64,000 nucleotides of DNA from Nocardioides sp. zg-1230 (GCF_013155335.1 NZ_JABJQZ010000005.1:186001-250000); one strand, 5' to 3'; positions 41,666 through 51,188 are shown, counted from the stretch's first letter. Program-made: numbers and translations. The notes: generated by a model from the sequence alone, not told the origin.

Positions 41666-43174
41666 CTCGGCGAGCGAGCGCGCGACTTCGACGAGCGTCG
41701 TGACCCCGAAGCCGGTGGCGCCACCGGGCACGTGGCCGTAGGCGCCGCCGGTGTTCATCTCCTTGCCGGCGATGTCGAGGTGGGCCCACGGCAGCCCGCC
41801 GGTGAACTCCCGCAGGAACGCCGAGGCGTAGAGGCCGCCGCCCCAGCGCACCCAGTCGTGCTGGAGGAGGTCGGCGACCTTGGAGGAGGTGATCCGCTCC
41901 TTCATCTCCTCGGGGATCGGCATCGGCCAGTGCTGCTCACCGGCAGCCCGGCCGGCGGCCAGGACGACCTCGACCTCCGCGTCGGTGCCCATCACGGCGC
42001 CGACCTTGTCGCCCAGCGCGAGCTGCATGTGCCCGGTCAGGGTGGCGATGTCGACGACGAGGTCGGGCTGCTCCTGCACCGCGAGCGAGAGCGCGTCGCC
42101 CAGCAGCATCCGGCCTTCGGCGTCGGTGTTGGCGATCTCGACCGTCGACCCGTTGTGCATGGTGATGACGTCACCGGGGCGGGTGGCGGTGCCGGACACC
42201 ATGTTCTCGGCCATCGGCGCGAAGGCGGTCACCTTCACGGGCAGGCCGAGGCGGGCGATCGCGAGGGTGGCGGCGACGACGCTGGCCGCCCCGGCCATGT
42301 CGCCCTTCATGTTGACCATGCTCGACGACGGCTTGATGGTGAGGCCGCCGGAGTCGAAGGTGACGCCCTTGCCGACCAGGGCGAGGTGCGCGACCGCGTC
42401 CTGCGGCGCCCAGGTCAGCTTGACCAGGCGGGACGGCGCCTCGGAGGAGTCGCCGACGCTGAGGATGCCGCCGCAGCCCATCTCCGCGAGCTGCTCGTGG
42501 TCGAAGACCGCCAGCTTCACCTTGGGCGCGCCCCGGCCCCTGGTGACGTCCTTGTGGGCGGCCGTGACGAGGTCGGCCAGCAGCGGGGGCGTGCAGTCGC
42601 GGGGCGGCATGTTCACCCAGTCGCGGGTCAGCGTGACGGCGTCGGCGAGGACCTCCGCGCGCTCGAGCGCGGCGACGGCGTCGGCGCGCCGGGCGATGCC
42701 GGTGAGCACGACGACGTCGTTCGGCTCGGTGGTCTCGGACTTCGCCGACTTGTAGGCGGTGAACGTGTAGCCGCCGAGGCGGTGGCCCTCGACAACGGCG
42801 GCGACCAGCTCGGGGGTCTCGCTCGGCAGGGCGAGGGCGACCGATGCGGCGTTGGGGACGTTGCGGGCAGCGACGCCAGCGGCACGTCGTACGGCGATGG
42901 GGTCGGTCGGGTCCTCGCCCAGGCCGACGAAGACGAGCAGCGGTGCGTTGACCTCGTCGCGCGTCGGCGTCCGGACCGCCTCACCGGCCTTGCCGGTCAC
43001 GCCCATCGTGGAGAGGAAGGGGCGCAGCCGGCGACCGTACGCCGTGTTGACGTCCGCGGCGGCGTCGCACAGCTGCGGCCCCTTGGGGCCGGCGACGACC
43101 CCCACGACGACGGCGTCGGCTCGGGTCTTGGCGGGACTGGCGCTGCGGAGGGCGTAGGTGGTCACCCGCGGCAT
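41648..43174 (-). CDS. pepA: Leucyl aminopeptidase (M17)
   Basis: 508 residues. The amino-terminal domain is followed by the catalytic M17 domain with LVGKGVTFDSGGLTIKPSSSM, GDMAGAASV and the signature NTDAEGRMLLGDAL, giving the Lys, Asp and Glu ligands of the two-metal site and the catalytic Arg. It removes amino-terminal residues from peptides in the cytoplasm. ATG at 43174 begins MPRVTTYALRSASP. It is divergent from gcvT with only 46 bases between the starts. Confidence 0.96.
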   Translation of the reverse strand: MPRVTTYALRSASPAKTRADAVVVGVVAGPKGPQLCDAAADVNTAYGRRLRPFLSTMGVTGKAGEAVRTPTRDEVNAPLLVFVGLGEDPTDPIAVRRAAGVAARNVPNAASVALALPSETPELVAAVVEGHRLGGYTFTAYKSAKSETTEPNDVVVLTGIARRADAVAALERAEVLADAVTLTRDWVNMPPRDCTPPLLADLVTAAHKDVTRGRGAPKVKLAVFDHEQLAEMGCGGILSVGDSSEAPSRLVKLTWAPQDAVAHLALVGKGVTFDSGGLTIKPSSSMVNMKGDMAGAASVVAATLAIARLGLPVKVTAFAPMAENMVSGTATRPGDVITMHNGSTVEIANTDAEGRMLLGDALSLAVQEQPDLVVDIATLTGHMQLALGDKVGAVMGTDAEVEVVLAAGRAAGEQHWPMPIPEEMKERITSSKVADLLQHDWVRWGGGLYASAFLREFTGGLPWAHLDIAGKEMNTGGAYGHVPGGATGFGVTTLVEVARSLAEDTPAG

Positions 43175-43220
43175 GTTAGGGGAGACCTGACGCTCGAGCT
43201 GCTGCGGTAGGTTTCGCGCC

Positions 43221-44330
43221 ATGGCCGGATCGCTCAAGCAGTCGCCCCTCCACGACCGTCACGAGGCCCTCGGTGCGAAGTTCGCCGAGTTCGGTGGGTG
43301 GTCGATGCCGCTGGAGTACCCGACCGGCGTCGTCAAGGAGCACACGGCCGTCCGGGAGGCGGTCGGCATCTTCGACGTCAGCCACCTCGGCAAGGCGATG
43401 GTGTCCGGCCCGGGCGCCGCCGACTTCGTCAACGCGACCCTGTCCAACGACCTCGCCAAGATCGAGCCGGGCAAGGCGCAGTACACCCTCTGCCTCGACG
43501 AGTCCGGCGGCATCGTCGACGACCTCATCGCCTACTGGCACGACCTCGAGCACGTGCTGCTGATCCCCAACGCCGCCAACACCGCCGAGGTGGTGGCCCG
43601 CCTCTCAGCCGCGGCGCCCGACGAGGTGAAGGTCAGGAGCCACCACGACGACTACGCCGTCCTGGCCGTGCAGGGCACCCGCTCCGACGAGGTGCTCGAC
43701 AAGGTCGGCCTCCCGACCGGCCACGGCTACATGTCCTTCGTCGAGGCCGAGCTCGGCGACACAGGTGTGGGCGTCGTCGTGTGCCGCACCGGCTACACCG
43801 GCGAGCGCGGCTACGAGCTGGTCGTGGCCAACTCCGTGGCGGGCCAGCTGTGGGACGACCTGATGGCCGCCGGCGCGGAGTGGGGCATCACGGCGTGCGG
43901 CCTCGGCGCCCGCGACACGCTGCGCACCGAGATGGGCTACCCGCTGCACGGCCAGGACATCAGCCTCGACACCAACCCCGTGGAGGCCGGGCTGTCGTGG
44001 GCGGTGGGCTGGAAGAAGAACGTGTTCTGGGGCCGCGACGCGGTGCTGAAGGTCAAGGAGGACGGCCCGAAGCGGCGGCTGCGTGGTCTCGTCGCCGTCG
44101 GGCGTGGCATCCCGCGCCCCGGCATGGGGGTCACCCTCACCCACGACGTCCCGCTGGCCGACATCACCTCCGGCACGTTCTCCCCGACCTTGAAGAAGGG
44201 CATCGGCCTCGCGCTGATCCCGACCATGGTCGCCGAGGACGCGCAGGTCGGCGTCGACATCCGCGGTCGCCGCGAGATCTTCCAGCTGGTCAAGCCGCCC
44301 TTCGTCGACCCCTCGGTCAAGGAGTCCTGA
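43221..44330 (+). CDS. gcvT: Aminomethyltransferase (glycine cleavage T protein)
   Basis: 369 residues. It takes the aminomethyl group from the lipoyl H protein to tetrahydrofolate. It has family motifs SPLHDRHEALGAKFAEFGGWSMPLEYP, GIFDVSHLGKAMVSGPGA, TGYTGERGYEL and GLGARDTLRTEMGYPLHGQD near the folate site. GGTAGG precedes the ATG. The other glycine cleavage genes are not in the window. A lipoate-dependent partner fits the nearby lip genes. Followed after one base by a small gene. Confidence 0.96.
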   Translation: MAGSLKQSPLHDRHEALGAKFAEFGGWSMPLEYPTGVVKEHTAVREAVGIFDVSHLGKAMVSGPGAADFVNATLSNDLAKIEPGKAQYTLCLDESGGIVDDLIAYWHDLEHVLLIPNAANTAEVVARLSAAAPDEVKVRSHHDDYAVLAVQGTRSDEVLDKVGLPTGHGYMSFVEAELGDTGVGVVVCRTGYTGERGYELVVANSVAGQLWDDLMAAGAEWGITACGLGARDTLRTEMGYPLHGQDISLDTNPVEAGLSWAVGWKKNVFWGRDAVLKVKEDGPKRRLRGLVAVGRGIPRPGMGVTLTHDVPLADITSGTFSPTLKKGIGLALIPTMVAEDAQVGVDIRGRREIFQLVKPPFVDPSVKES

Positions 44331-44331
44331 C

Positions 44332-44583
44332 GTGCTTCCCGGCCAGCCCCCGACGTTCCGCCAGCCCTCGGCCTCCGACCGGCCGTGGTGGTGGCGGCTC
44401 GAGGATGCGTCCGGCGAGGCCCTCGAGGTGGCCGGTCACTCCGACCAGCGCTTCTCCACCCAGGGTGACGCGGAGTCGTGGGTCGGCGAGATCTGGGCCG
44501 ACCTGGCCGAGCACGGCGTCGCCGCGGTGACCCTGTTCGAGCACGACCGGCAGGTGTACGGCCCGATGTCGCTGAGCGCCTGA
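44332..44583 (+). CDS. Small conserved actinobacterial protein
   Basis: 83 residues starting with GTG directly after the gcvT stop. The core DRPWWWRLEDASGEALEV...FSTQGDAESWVGEIWADLAEHGVAAVTLFEHDRQVYGPMSL is a short alpha/beta unit with conserved Trp residues. It is found after gcvT in related genomes and has no assigned function. Co-transcription with gcvT is certain by spacing. Confidence 0.8.
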   Translation: MLPGQPPTFRQPSASDRPWWWRLEDASGEALEVAGHSDQRFSTQGDAESWVGEIWADLAEHGVAAVTLFEHDRQVYGPMSLSA

Positions 44584-44649
44584 CCCCATCCGCTCCGGCC
44601 ACCGGGTCCGAACGGCTCACAAGGTCGTGGCGACGGAAGGTGGGCGGGG

Positions 44650-45525
44650 ATGACGGACCGGTCGGACTTCGCGACGTACGTCGACGCGCGGTGGCCCGAC
44701 CTCGTCGGCGGCCTCGAGGACGAGGGCGTCCCGGGTGACGACGCGCGGCTCGCGGTCGCCGGGGTCCTGCTGGCCGCGCGGCGGTCGTGGGGACGCCGGG
44801 TGCGCGACGAGCAGGTCGACGTCACGCTGTGGGCGGAAGTGCGCCAGCGGGTGGGCCTGCCCGTGCGGCCGGGGGAGCCGGTGCCGCACGCCGTACGACC
44901 GCGTGACCCGCGCGACGGGCCCGAGGAGTGGCTCGACCGCGCGGGTCGGCTGCGCGCCGCGCACCGGCGTCGGGACGCCCGCCGGGCCCTCGTCGTGCTC
45001 GCGGTCGTGGCCGTGCTCGGTGCGGGGTGGGCCTGGTGGGCGGGCCAGCCGCCCGCTCCGGCGGTGCGCGAGGAGGCGAACCCGCTGCCCGTCGCGTGGT
45101 ACGCCGAGGGCGAGCTGCACCTCGAGGAGGTGGTGGTCGAGCTGCCGGAGGTCGAGGCGTTCGTCGCCGACTTCGCCGACACCACCGACGGTGCCGGCGT
45201 GGTGGTGCGGCTCCGCTCCGGCGAGGTGGTGCGCGTGAACGCGGACGGCGGGGTCGAGCCGGTCGACGAGGCTCCCCGCGCCCTCGACGCAGTGCCCGTC
45301 CCGCCGACCGTGCGCGGGATCGGCCCCGACGACGTGCTGGTGGAGAGCGCGCCCCTGGCCGGCGGCGGATGGGCGCACCTCGTCGACTCGGCTCGCCGCG
45401 CCGGTGCGGAGGACGAGCTGCGGCAGTCGGAGACCGGGCGCCGCGCGGTCGTGCTGTGCCCGACCGAGTGGACGTGCGAGGCCCCGATCACGGTCCTCGC
45501 CGACGGGCCGGTGCGGTTGCGCTGA
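44650..45525 (+). CDS. Single-pass membrane protein, unknown function
   Basis: 291 residues. The first 70 residues ([44 protein letters not shown]) look faintly like the helical start of SigE-type sigma factors. A single membrane helix ([20 protein letters not shown]) near residues 115-132 leads to an extracytoplasmic domain with [54 protein letters not shown] run precedes the ATG. The topology recalls a sensor or anti-sigma-like protein, but no motif supports a firm call. Confidence 0.7.
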   Translation: MTDRSDFATYVDARWPDLVGGLEDEGVPGDDARLAVAGVLLAARRSWGRRVRDEQVDVTLWAEVRQRVGLPVRPGEPVPHAVRPRDPRDGPEEWLDRAGRLRAAHRRRDARRALVVLAVVAVLGAGWAWWAGQPPAPAVREEANPLPVAWYAEGELHLEEVVVELPEVEAFVADFADTTDGAGVVVRLRSGEVVRVNADGGVEPVDEAPRALDAVPVPPTVRGIGPDDVLVESAPLAGGGWAHLVDSARRAGAEDELRQSETGRRAVVLCPTEWTCEAPITVLADGPVRLR

Positions 45526-45557
45526 GCCGTCCGGCCCGGGCGCTAGGGTCGCGCCTC

Positions 45558-46349
45558 GTGGCCGAGGCACTGTGGACGGGCGTGGCGCAGGCCTACGCGC
45601 GCAGCTTCGCCGGCCTGTGCGCCGGCGCGATCCCGTGGATGCTGGTCGATCTGCCGCGGGGCGGACGACTCCTCGACGTCGGGTGCGGCACGGGCGCACT
45701 GGTGCAGGCGGCCCGCGAGGCCGGGCACGACGCGCTCGGGGTCGATCCCGACCCGGAGATGGCGGCGCTCGCGTCGGCCGCGCTCGGGGCACGAGTGGCG
45801 GCCGCGGGCCTGCCCGACCTCCCCCTGGCCGACAACGGGTTCGAGGCCGTGACGGCCTCGTTCGTGCTCAACCACGTCGACGACCCCCGCGCCGGCGCGC
45901 GCGAGCTCGCGCGGGTGGCCGCACCGGGCGGCACCGTGCGCGCGACCATCTGGGGTGCGACCCCGCCGCCGCAGGCGGTGATGTGGAACGGGCTGCTCGA
46001 CGCGGCCGGCGCGACACGCAGCCCGTCGCCGCGACTGCCGGTGGAGCGCGACTTCGAGCGCTCGCCCCACGGGCTCGCCGGCATCCTCGGCGAGGCGGGG
46101 CTCGCCGTGACGCACTCCGGCACGCGCGCCTGGCGGTGGCGCGTGGCTCCCGACGACCTGTGGGCGGGGCTCACCTCGGTCGGAAACTTCGGCGTCCTGT
46201 GGCGCGAGCAGTCCGACGACGTGCGGGTCCGCCTGCGGACGGCGTACGACGCCCTCGGCGAGCCGTGGCGCGACGGCCCCGACCCGCGTGCCGACTTCGT
46301 CTTCGACGTCGAGTGCGTCGTCGTCGAGGCGCGCGTGCCTCGGTCGTAG
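45558..46349 (+). CDS. Class I SAM-dependent methyltransferase
   Basis: 263 residues. The SAM-binding loop is [19 protein letters not shown], followed by [36 protein letters not shown] and [17 protein letters not shown], the ordered motifs of UbiE/COQ5-like methyltransferases. GTG at 45558 begins the protein. The substrate is unknown. It lies 29 bases before thyA, so the two may share a transcript. Confidence 0.88.
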   Translation: MAEALWTGVAQAYARSFAGLCAGAIPWMLVDLPRGGRLLDVGCGTGALVQAAREAGHDALGVDPDPEMAALASAALGARVAAAGLPDLPLADNGFEAVTASFVLNHVDDPRAGARELARVAAPGGTVRATIWGATPPPQAVMWNGLLDAAGATRSPSPRLPVERDFERSPHGLAGILGEAGLAVTHSGTRAWRWRVAPDDLWAGLTSVGNFGVLWREQSDDVRVRLRTAYDALGEPWRDGPDPRADFVFDVECVVVEARVPRS

Positions 46350-46378
46350 GCCGCGTCGGACGACGTAGAGTCGTCCCC

Positions 46379-47173
46379 GTGCGCGCCTACCTCGACCTGC
46401 TCCAGCGGATCCTCGACGAGGGGGTGGAGAAGACCGATCGCACCGGCACCGGGACGCTGAGCGTCTTCGGACACCAGATGCGGTTCGACCTCGCCGAGGG
46501 GTTCCCGCTCGTGACCACCAAGAAGGTGCACACGCGCTCGGTCTTCGGCGAGCTGCTGTGGTTCCTGCGCGGCGACACCAACGTGAAGTGGCTCCAGGAC
46601 CGCGGCATCTCGATCTGGGACGAGTGGGCCGACGAGAACGGCGACCTCGGCCCGGTCTACGGCTACCAGTGGCGCTCCTGGCCGACGCCCGACGGCCGGC
46701 ACGTCGACCAGATCGCGCGCCTCGTCGAGGGGATCCGCCACAACCCCGACTCGCGGCGCCACATCGTCTCGGCATGGAACGTGGCCGACGTCGACGACAT
46801 GGCCCTCCCGCCGTGCCACACGCTCTTCCAGTTCTACGTCGCCGACGGTCGGCTCAGCTGCCAGCTCTACCAGCGCTCGGCCGACACCTTCCTCGGCGTG
46901 CCGTTCAACATCGCGTCGTACGCCCTGCTGACGCACATGGTCGCGCAGGTGACCGGCCTCGAGGTGGGCGACTTCGTGCACACGATGGGCGACGCCCACC
47001 TCTACCTCAACCACGTCGAGCAGGCGAGGCTGCAGCTCTCGCGCGAGCCGCGCCCGCTGCCGCGCCTCGTGCTCGACACCAGCATCAGCGAGATCGACGG
47101 GTTCGACCTCGAGCACGTCGCGGTCGAGGGCTACGACCCCCACCCGGGCATCAAGGCGCCGATCGCCGTCTGA
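46379..47173 (+). CDS. thyA: Thymidylate synthase
   Basis: 264 residues, exactly the length of the E. coli enzyme. It methylates dUMP with methylene-tetrahydrofolate. The catalytic Cys is Cys146 ([12 protein letters not shown]). Arg in [19 protein letters not shown] and the [17 protein letters not shown] loop bind nucleotide and folate. GTG at 46379 has no ribosome binding site, so the message may be leaderless; TAGAGT lies nine bases upstream as a possible -10. folA follows at 47413, the enzyme that recycles its dihydrofolate. Confidence 0.97.
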   Translation: MRAYLDLLQRILDEGVEKTDRTGTGTLSVFGHQMRFDLAEGFPLVTTKKVHTRSVFGELLWFLRGDTNVKWLQDRGISIWDEWADENGDLGPVYGYQWRSWPTPDGRHVDQIARLVEGIRHNPDSRRHIVSAWNVADVDDMALPPCHTLFQFYVADGRLSCQLYQRSADTFLGVPFNIASYALLTHMVAQVTGLEVGDFVHTMGDAHLYLNHVEQARLQLSREPRPLPRLVLDTSISEIDGFDLEHVAVEGYDPHPGIKAPIAV

Positions 47174-47185
47174 ACGGCGCTCGGG

Positions 47186-47317
47186 TCAACGGCGCTCGAG
47201 CGCCTGGCTGACCGCCTTCGCGACGTCGGCCACCAGGCGCGTGTGCCACCGCTCGTGGGCGGCGAGGTCGGCCACGAGGGCGTGGCAGTCGGGGCAGGTC
47301 AGGTGCTCGGTGCTCAT
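47186..47317 (-). CDS. Very small zinc-finger-like protein
   Basis: 43 residues, opposite in strand to thyA and folA. The residues Cys8, Cys11, His21 and His25 (CPDCHALVADLAAHERWH) form a C2H2 zinc-finger pattern, followed by one helix (LVADVAKAVSQALERR). GGGAGG lies five bases before the ATG, which supports translation. No homologue can be named. It could bind zinc, nucleic acid or a partner protein. Confidence 0.65.
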   Translation of the reverse strand: MSTEHLTCPDCHALVADLAAHERWHTRLVADVAKAVSQALERR

Positions 47318-47412
47318 CGGAGCCTCCCAGGGGTCGGGTTCTGCCCTTCACCGTGGCACGGCTCGGGCGAGGGGAACAGGGACCATGGACCGTGATCAGT
47401 AGGGTCGGTCCC

Positions 47413-47907
47413 GTGCTCCGTCCCGACCAGCGCGTCGTCCTCGTCGCCGCCCACGCCCGCAACCGGGTGATCGGCAACGGCCCCGACATCCCGTGGCGGC
47501 TGCCCGGTGAGCAGGCACAGTTCAAGGAGCTCACCTGGGGCCACACCCTGCTCATGGGACGCGCCACCTTCGAGTCGATCGGTCGGCCCCTCCCCGGGCG
47601 CACGACCATCGTGCTGACCCGCCACGCCGGCTGGAGCCACGACGGCGTGCTGGTCGCCCACACGGTCGAGGAGGCGCTCGACCTCGCCCGGTCGCAGCCC
47701 GGCGACGTCATGGTCGCCGGAGGTGGCGAGGTCTACGCGGCGCTCCTGCCCCATGCCACCCACCAGGTGCTGACCGAGGTCGACCTCGAGCCCGAGGGCG
47801 ATGTGCACTACCCGCAGTTCCCCGCCGAGGAGTGGATGGAGACCCGGCGGGAGGCCTTCGACGGCTACGAGCGGGTGTGGCTCGAGCGGATGGACACCGC
47901 GGCGTGA
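47413..47907 (+). CDS. folA: Dihydrofolate reductase
   Basis: 164 residues from GTG at 47413 (GTG at 47392 is possible and adds seven). It reduces dihydrofolate with NADPH. Family motifs are VVLVAAHARNRVIGNGPDIPWRLPGEQAQFKELTWGHTLLMGRATFESIGRPLPGRTTIVLTR and VMVAGGGEVYAALLP. The acidic active-site residue is the Asp in GPDIPW, at the usual Asp27/Glu position. It forms the thymidylate cycle with thyA. The next gene overlaps its stop. Confidence 0.95.
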   Translation: MLRPDQRVVLVAAHARNRVIGNGPDIPWRLPGEQAQFKELTWGHTLLMGRATFESIGRPLPGRTTIVLTRHAGWSHDGVLVAHTVEEALDLARSQPGDVMVAGGGEVYAALLPHATHQVLTEVDLEPEGDVHYPQFPAEEWMETRREAFDGYERVWLERMDTAA

Positions 47908-48251
47908 GGCTCGTGGTCGACCCCTCGTCCGGCGTCCCGCCCTACGAGCAGGTGCGGGAGGCCATCCGTGGCCAGGTCGACGCCGGCGACCTGGAGCCCG
48001 GCTTCCGGCTGCCGCCCGTGCGCTCCCTCGCGGCCGAGCTCGACCTTGCCGCCAACACCGTGGCCCGGGCCTACAAGGAGCTCGAGGCGCTCGGCGTGGT
48101 CGAGACCCGCGGGCGCGCCGGCACCTTCGTGGCCGGGGCCGGCGTCGAGCGGTCGCTGCGCGAGGCCGCGTCGTCGTACGTCACCGCTGCGCGCACCCTC
48201 GGCGTGGGCGACGCCGAGGCCCTCGAGGCCGTACGCCGCGCGCTGGGCTGA
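47904..48251 (+). CDS. GntR-family regulator, YtrA type
   Basis: 115 residues. A short winged-helix protein with SGVPPYEQVREAIRGQVDAGDLEPGFRLPPVRSLAAELDLAANTVARAYKELEALGVVETRGRAGTFV and only one or two helices after it, the layout of the YtrA subgroup. GTG at 47904 overlaps the folA stop (GTGA). YtrA-type regulators usually control an ABC transporter operon; none is next to it here, so its targets are elsewhere or local. Confidence 0.88.
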   Translation: MRLVVDPSSGVPPYEQVREAIRGQVDAGDLEPGFRLPPVRSLAAELDLAANTVARAYKELEALGVVETRGRAGTFVAGAGVERSLREAASSYVTAARTLGVGDAEALEAVRRALG

Positions 48252-48269
48252 GCGGTCCCGCGACCGCGG

Positions 48270-48316
48270 GGAACCGTCGGGTCGATGGATCGTCCCGCGG
48301 ACGGCCCGACGGTTCC
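48270..48316 (+). terminator. Terminator of the folA-gntR unit
   Basis: GGAACCGTCGGG (48270-48281) pairs perfectly with CCCGACGGTTCC (48305-48316), 12 bp with a 23-base loop. It starts 19 bases after the gntR stop. Confidence 0.75.
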
Positions 48317-48633
48317 TCACGCCACCCCGGCCGACGGCGCGCGCGTGCGGCGGATGTTGCCCTCGCAGGGCGCTGACGAGGGCCAGACCCGCAGCACGTG
48401 CGCCGACCGAGGCCGTCCGGCGCGGACGCGGGAATGAACCCGGCCTCGGTGCCGTTGGACCGGACAGCTGGCTCCGCATTCATGCCCCCGGGCCTCAACC
48501 TTCGCCGCTACGAGCGGCCCTTCGCCGAGAGGCGGCTGACGGACCAGCGAGCAGCATCACGCAGCCACCCGCCGGGTAAGCCCCGGTCAGGGTGGCTGCG
48601 TGCTGTCCGGGGTCGACCTGCGATGCTCGGCCC
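48317..48633. other. Gene-free stretch with a second hairpin
   Basis: No gene is supported. ACGCAGCCACCC (48559-48570) and GGGTGGCTGCGT (48590-48601) form a perfect 12-bp stem, with an inner CCGGG...CCCGG pairing in the loop. It lies 33 bases before the ATG of the Nudix gene, inside its leader or promoter. The first half shows a near repeat of GGAATGAACCCGG and GCATTCATGCCCCCGG (48430-48495) of unknown meaning. Confidence 0.55.
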
Positions 48634-49044
48634 ATGGACGTCGATCGCGACCGGCACATCGTCGTCGCGGCCGTCGCGCTCGTGCGGGACGGGCACGTGC
48701 TGACCGTCCGCAAGCAGGGGACCGAGCGGTTCATGCTGGTCGGCGGCAAGCTCGAGCCCGGTGAGTCGGCGCGGGATGCGGCACTGCGGGAGACCTACGA
48801 GGAGGTCGGGCTCGAGATCGAGCAGGCGACCCTGCTGGGGGAGTTCCACTCGGAGGCCGCCAACGAGCCCGGCCACACCCTGCACTCGACGGTGTTCTGG
48901 GTGGAGTCCGACGCCGACCCGGTCGCGTCCGCCGAGATCGCGGAGGTCAGGTGGACCCCGCTGGACGACCACCCCGACGACCTGGCGCCGATGCTCGAGC
49001 ACCACGTGCTGCCCGTGCTCCGGGCCACGGCCCGCAACGCCTGA
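48634..49044 (+). CDS. Nudix hydrolase
   Basis: 136 residues. The Nudix box is perfect (GGKLEPGESARDAALRETYEEVGLEIE: G-x5-E-x7-RETYEEVGL). The first strand reads IVVAAVALVRDGHVLTVRKQG. Such enzymes hydrolyse nucleoside diphosphate derivatives, for example oxidised nucleotides; the short, basic-substrate-like form resembles MutT/NUDT-type housecleaning enzymes. It ends nine bases before the convergent nucleotidyltransferase gene. Confidence 0.92.
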   Translation: MDVDRDRHIVVAAVALVRDGHVLTVRKQGTERFMLVGGKLEPGESARDAALRETYEEVGLEIEQATLLGEFHSEAANEPGHTLHSTVFWVESDADPVASAEIAEVRWTPLDDHPDDLAPMLEHHVLPVLRATARNA

Positions 49045-49053
49045 GGGCCCGGC

Positions 49054-49854
49054 TCAGCCGGGACCCACGAACAGTCGCAGCTCGTCGCCCCAGCCCGCGA
49101 CGGTGTCTGTCGTGCGCGTGTGGCCACGCGAGGCGTCGTACGACGAACAGGCCGAGCGCACCCGCGTGAACGTCTCGCGGACAGCGTCGACGTCGCCCTC
49201 GAGCGTGCGCTCCACCAGCCCGAGCAGCTCGCCGGCGGGCCACCCGTCGACGGGGTGGGTGCGAAGCTCCCAGGGGAGGTACTTGTTGTAGGGCCGCACG
49301 CGCCCGGTCATCGCGAACACCACGTCGAGGAGCCACGGCACCGACTCCGCGGCGTCGAGGCGGGTCTCGAGCACGCGACCGTCGCGGTGGCTCTTGAGCG
49401 CGCGGTAGGCGAAGTTGAGCCAGCCGTCGAGCCGGTCGTGGTCGATGAGGACCGCATCGGCCTCCTCGGGCGTCAGGGTCGCCTGACGACGCACGGCCTC
49501 GGTGAGGCCACCGTCCGTGCGGTCGAGCAGCACTGGCGCCCACGCGTAGGACCAGCGGTACCACCAGCCCTCGGTGCCGAAGGGCGGGAGGGTCTGCAGC
49601 TCGGACCACGAGTCGACCGCCTCGTCGACGTCGGGGGAGTGCGTGCTCGAGCGGCCGGCCGCGGCGACGTCGGTCAGCACGACGATCACGTCGAGGTCGG
49701 ACTGTTCGGTCGCGAGGTCGCGCGCCGCCGACCCGCTCAGCACGAGGCCGAGGAGGTCGTCGCCGTGCGCGGCGTGATTGCGCCCGGCGAGCGCGGTGAT
49801 CCTGGAGCGTTGGGTAGGGGACAGCCACTCCGGGAGGGCGAGGTCGATGCTCAC
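49054..49854 (-). CDS. Nucleotidyltransferase-fold protein
   Basis: 266 residues. The amino-terminal part has the polymerase-beta-type motif GLVLSGSAARDLATEQSDLDVIVVL (GS followed by DxD), which binds metal and a nucleotide. The rest is helical (WYRWSYAWAPVLLDRTDGG, DGWLNFAYRALKSHRDGRV, YNKYLPWELRTHPVDGWP), similar to aminoglycoside-nucleotidyltransferase-like proteins. No antibiotic specificity can be read. GTG at 49854 overlaps the upstream stop (GTGA), so it is coupled to the TfoX-like gene. Confidence 0.82.
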   Translation of the reverse strand: MSIDLALPEWLSPTQRSRITALAGRNHAAHGDDLLGLVLSGSAARDLATEQSDLDVIVVLTDVAAAGRSSTHSPDVDEAVDSWSELQTLPPFGTEGWWYRWSYAWAPVLLDRTDGGLTEAVRRQATLTPEEADAVLIDHDRLDGWLNFAYRALKSHRDGRVLETRLDAAESVPWLLDVVFAMTGRVRPYNKYLPWELRTHPVDGWPAGELLGLVERTLEGDVDAVRETFTRVRSACSSYDASRGHTRTTDTVAGWGDELRLFVGPG

Positions 49855-50183
49855 TTCGGCGGCAGCGTCCGAACGAAGGCGACCCCGCGGTCGACCCAGA
49901 GCCGAAGGAGGTCGTCGTCGTCGAGCCCTTCGGCGGAGACGAGCAACCACCCGGTCATCGGGCGCCCGCGCATCTCCATCGGGGCCACCGACGTGCCGTC
50001 GACCCACGCCTCGGCGTCGGTCGGGTCGGCGCGCACCATGAGGGAGCCGTCGCTGGCGGCCGCGACCGCCATGTGGTCGTCGACCATGAAGCCGAGCCCG
50101 CCGAACATCTTCCTCGACGTCACCCCGGGCTCCCCGGCGAGCAGGTCGGCGACGCGCTGCGCCAGCTCCTCGTCGTACGCCAT
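49851..50183 (-). CDS. TfoX amino-terminal-domain protein
   Basis: 110 residues. MAYDEELAQRVADLLAGEPGVTSRKMFGGLGFMVDDHMAVAAASDGSLMVRADP is the TfoX/Sxy amino-terminal domain, here alone. In proteobacteria Sxy activates competence genes, but the single-domain form in actinobacteria has no known task. It is translationally coupled to the nucleotidyltransferase gene and divergent from dapA. Confidence 0.85.
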   Translation of the reverse strand: MAYDEELAQRVADLLAGEPGVTSRKMFGGLGFMVDDHMAVAAASDGSLMVRADPTDAEAWVDGTSVAPMEMRGRPMTGWLLVSAEGLDDDDLLRLWVDRGVAFVRTLPPK

Positions 50184-50267
50184 GCGGTGACCGTAGACCA
50201 CCCCTCCGACACCGGCTCGCGGCTCGGCGACCACGGCGCGACGGTGGAGGAGCGATAACCTTCGGCC

Positions 50268-51158
50268 ATGAGCTCCAACGTCCCGTTCGGCCGCCTCCTC
50301 ACGGCGATGGCCACCGCGTTCCACGAGGACGGCAGCGTCGACCTCGACGGCACGGCGCGGATCGCCGCGCACCTCGTCGACCACGGCAACGACGGCGTCG
50401 TCGTCAGCGGCACGACGGGGGAGAGCCCCACCACCTCGGTGGCCGAGGACGGCGAGATCCTGCGCGCGGTCCAGGACGCGGTCGGTGACCGCGCGACGGT
50501 CATCGCCGGCGTCGGCACCAACGCGACCGCACACTCGGTCGAGCTCGCCCGCCAGGCGGAGAAGATCGGCGTCGACGCGGTGCTGCTCGTCAGCCCCTAC
50601 TACAACAAGCCCGGCCAGGTCGGCCTGCGTCACCACTTCAGCTCCGTCGCGGAGGCGACCGACCTGCCGGTGATGCTCTACGACGTGCCCGGGCGCACGG
50701 CGAGCCTGATCGAGCTCGACACCTACGAGGCGATGCGTCGCTACGACCACGTCAGGTCGGTCAAGGAGGCCTCGGGCCTGCTCGCCCGCACCGCAGAGCT
50801 GGTCGACATGGGCTACGCCGTCTACTCCGGTGACGACGCGAACACCCTGGGCTACCTCGCCTACGGCGGCGTCGGCCTGGTCTCGGTCGTCGCGCACGCC
50901 GCGGGCGACCAGCTCGCATCCATGATCGATGCCTGGGTCCGCGGCGACCACGCCGAGGCCCTGCGCATCCACACGGCGCTCCTCCCGGCCTTCGAGGCCG
51001 TGATGGGCGTCCCCAACTACGGAGCCACCACCGCCAAGGCAGCCCTCGAGCTGCTCGATGTGCTCGACAACCGCCGCGTCCGCGGCCCGCTCGTCGCGCT
51101 CGACGACCACGAGGTCGCGGCGCTCCGCACAGGCCTGGCTGCCGCCGGCCTCCTCTGA
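50268..51158 (+). CDS. dapA: 4-hydroxy-tetrahydrodipicolinate synthase
   Basis: 296 residues. It condenses pyruvate with aspartate semialdehyde in lysine/diaminopimelate synthesis. The signature GTTGES lies at 48-53, Tyr138 in YDVPGRT is the proton relay and Lys166 in RSVKEASG forms the Schiff base. YYNKPGQ is also present. The RNase J gene follows after 30 bases, the conserved actinobacterial order. Confidence 0.96.
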   Translation: MSSNVPFGRLLTAMATAFHEDGSVDLDGTARIAAHLVDHGNDGVVVSGTTGESPTTSVAEDGEILRAVQDAVGDRATVIAGVGTNATAHSVELARQAEKIGVDAVLLVSPYYNKPGQVGLRHHFSSVAEATDLPVMLYDVPGRTASLIELDTYEAMRRYDHVRSVKEASGLLARTAELVDMGYAVYSGDDANTLGYLAYGGVGLVSVVAHAAGDQLASMIDAWVRGDHAEALRIHTALLPAFEAVMGVPNYGATTAKAALELLDVLDNRRVRGPLVALDDHEVAALRTGLAAAGLL

Positions 51159-51188
51159 ACACCTGACACCCCGAACCCGAGGACTACC

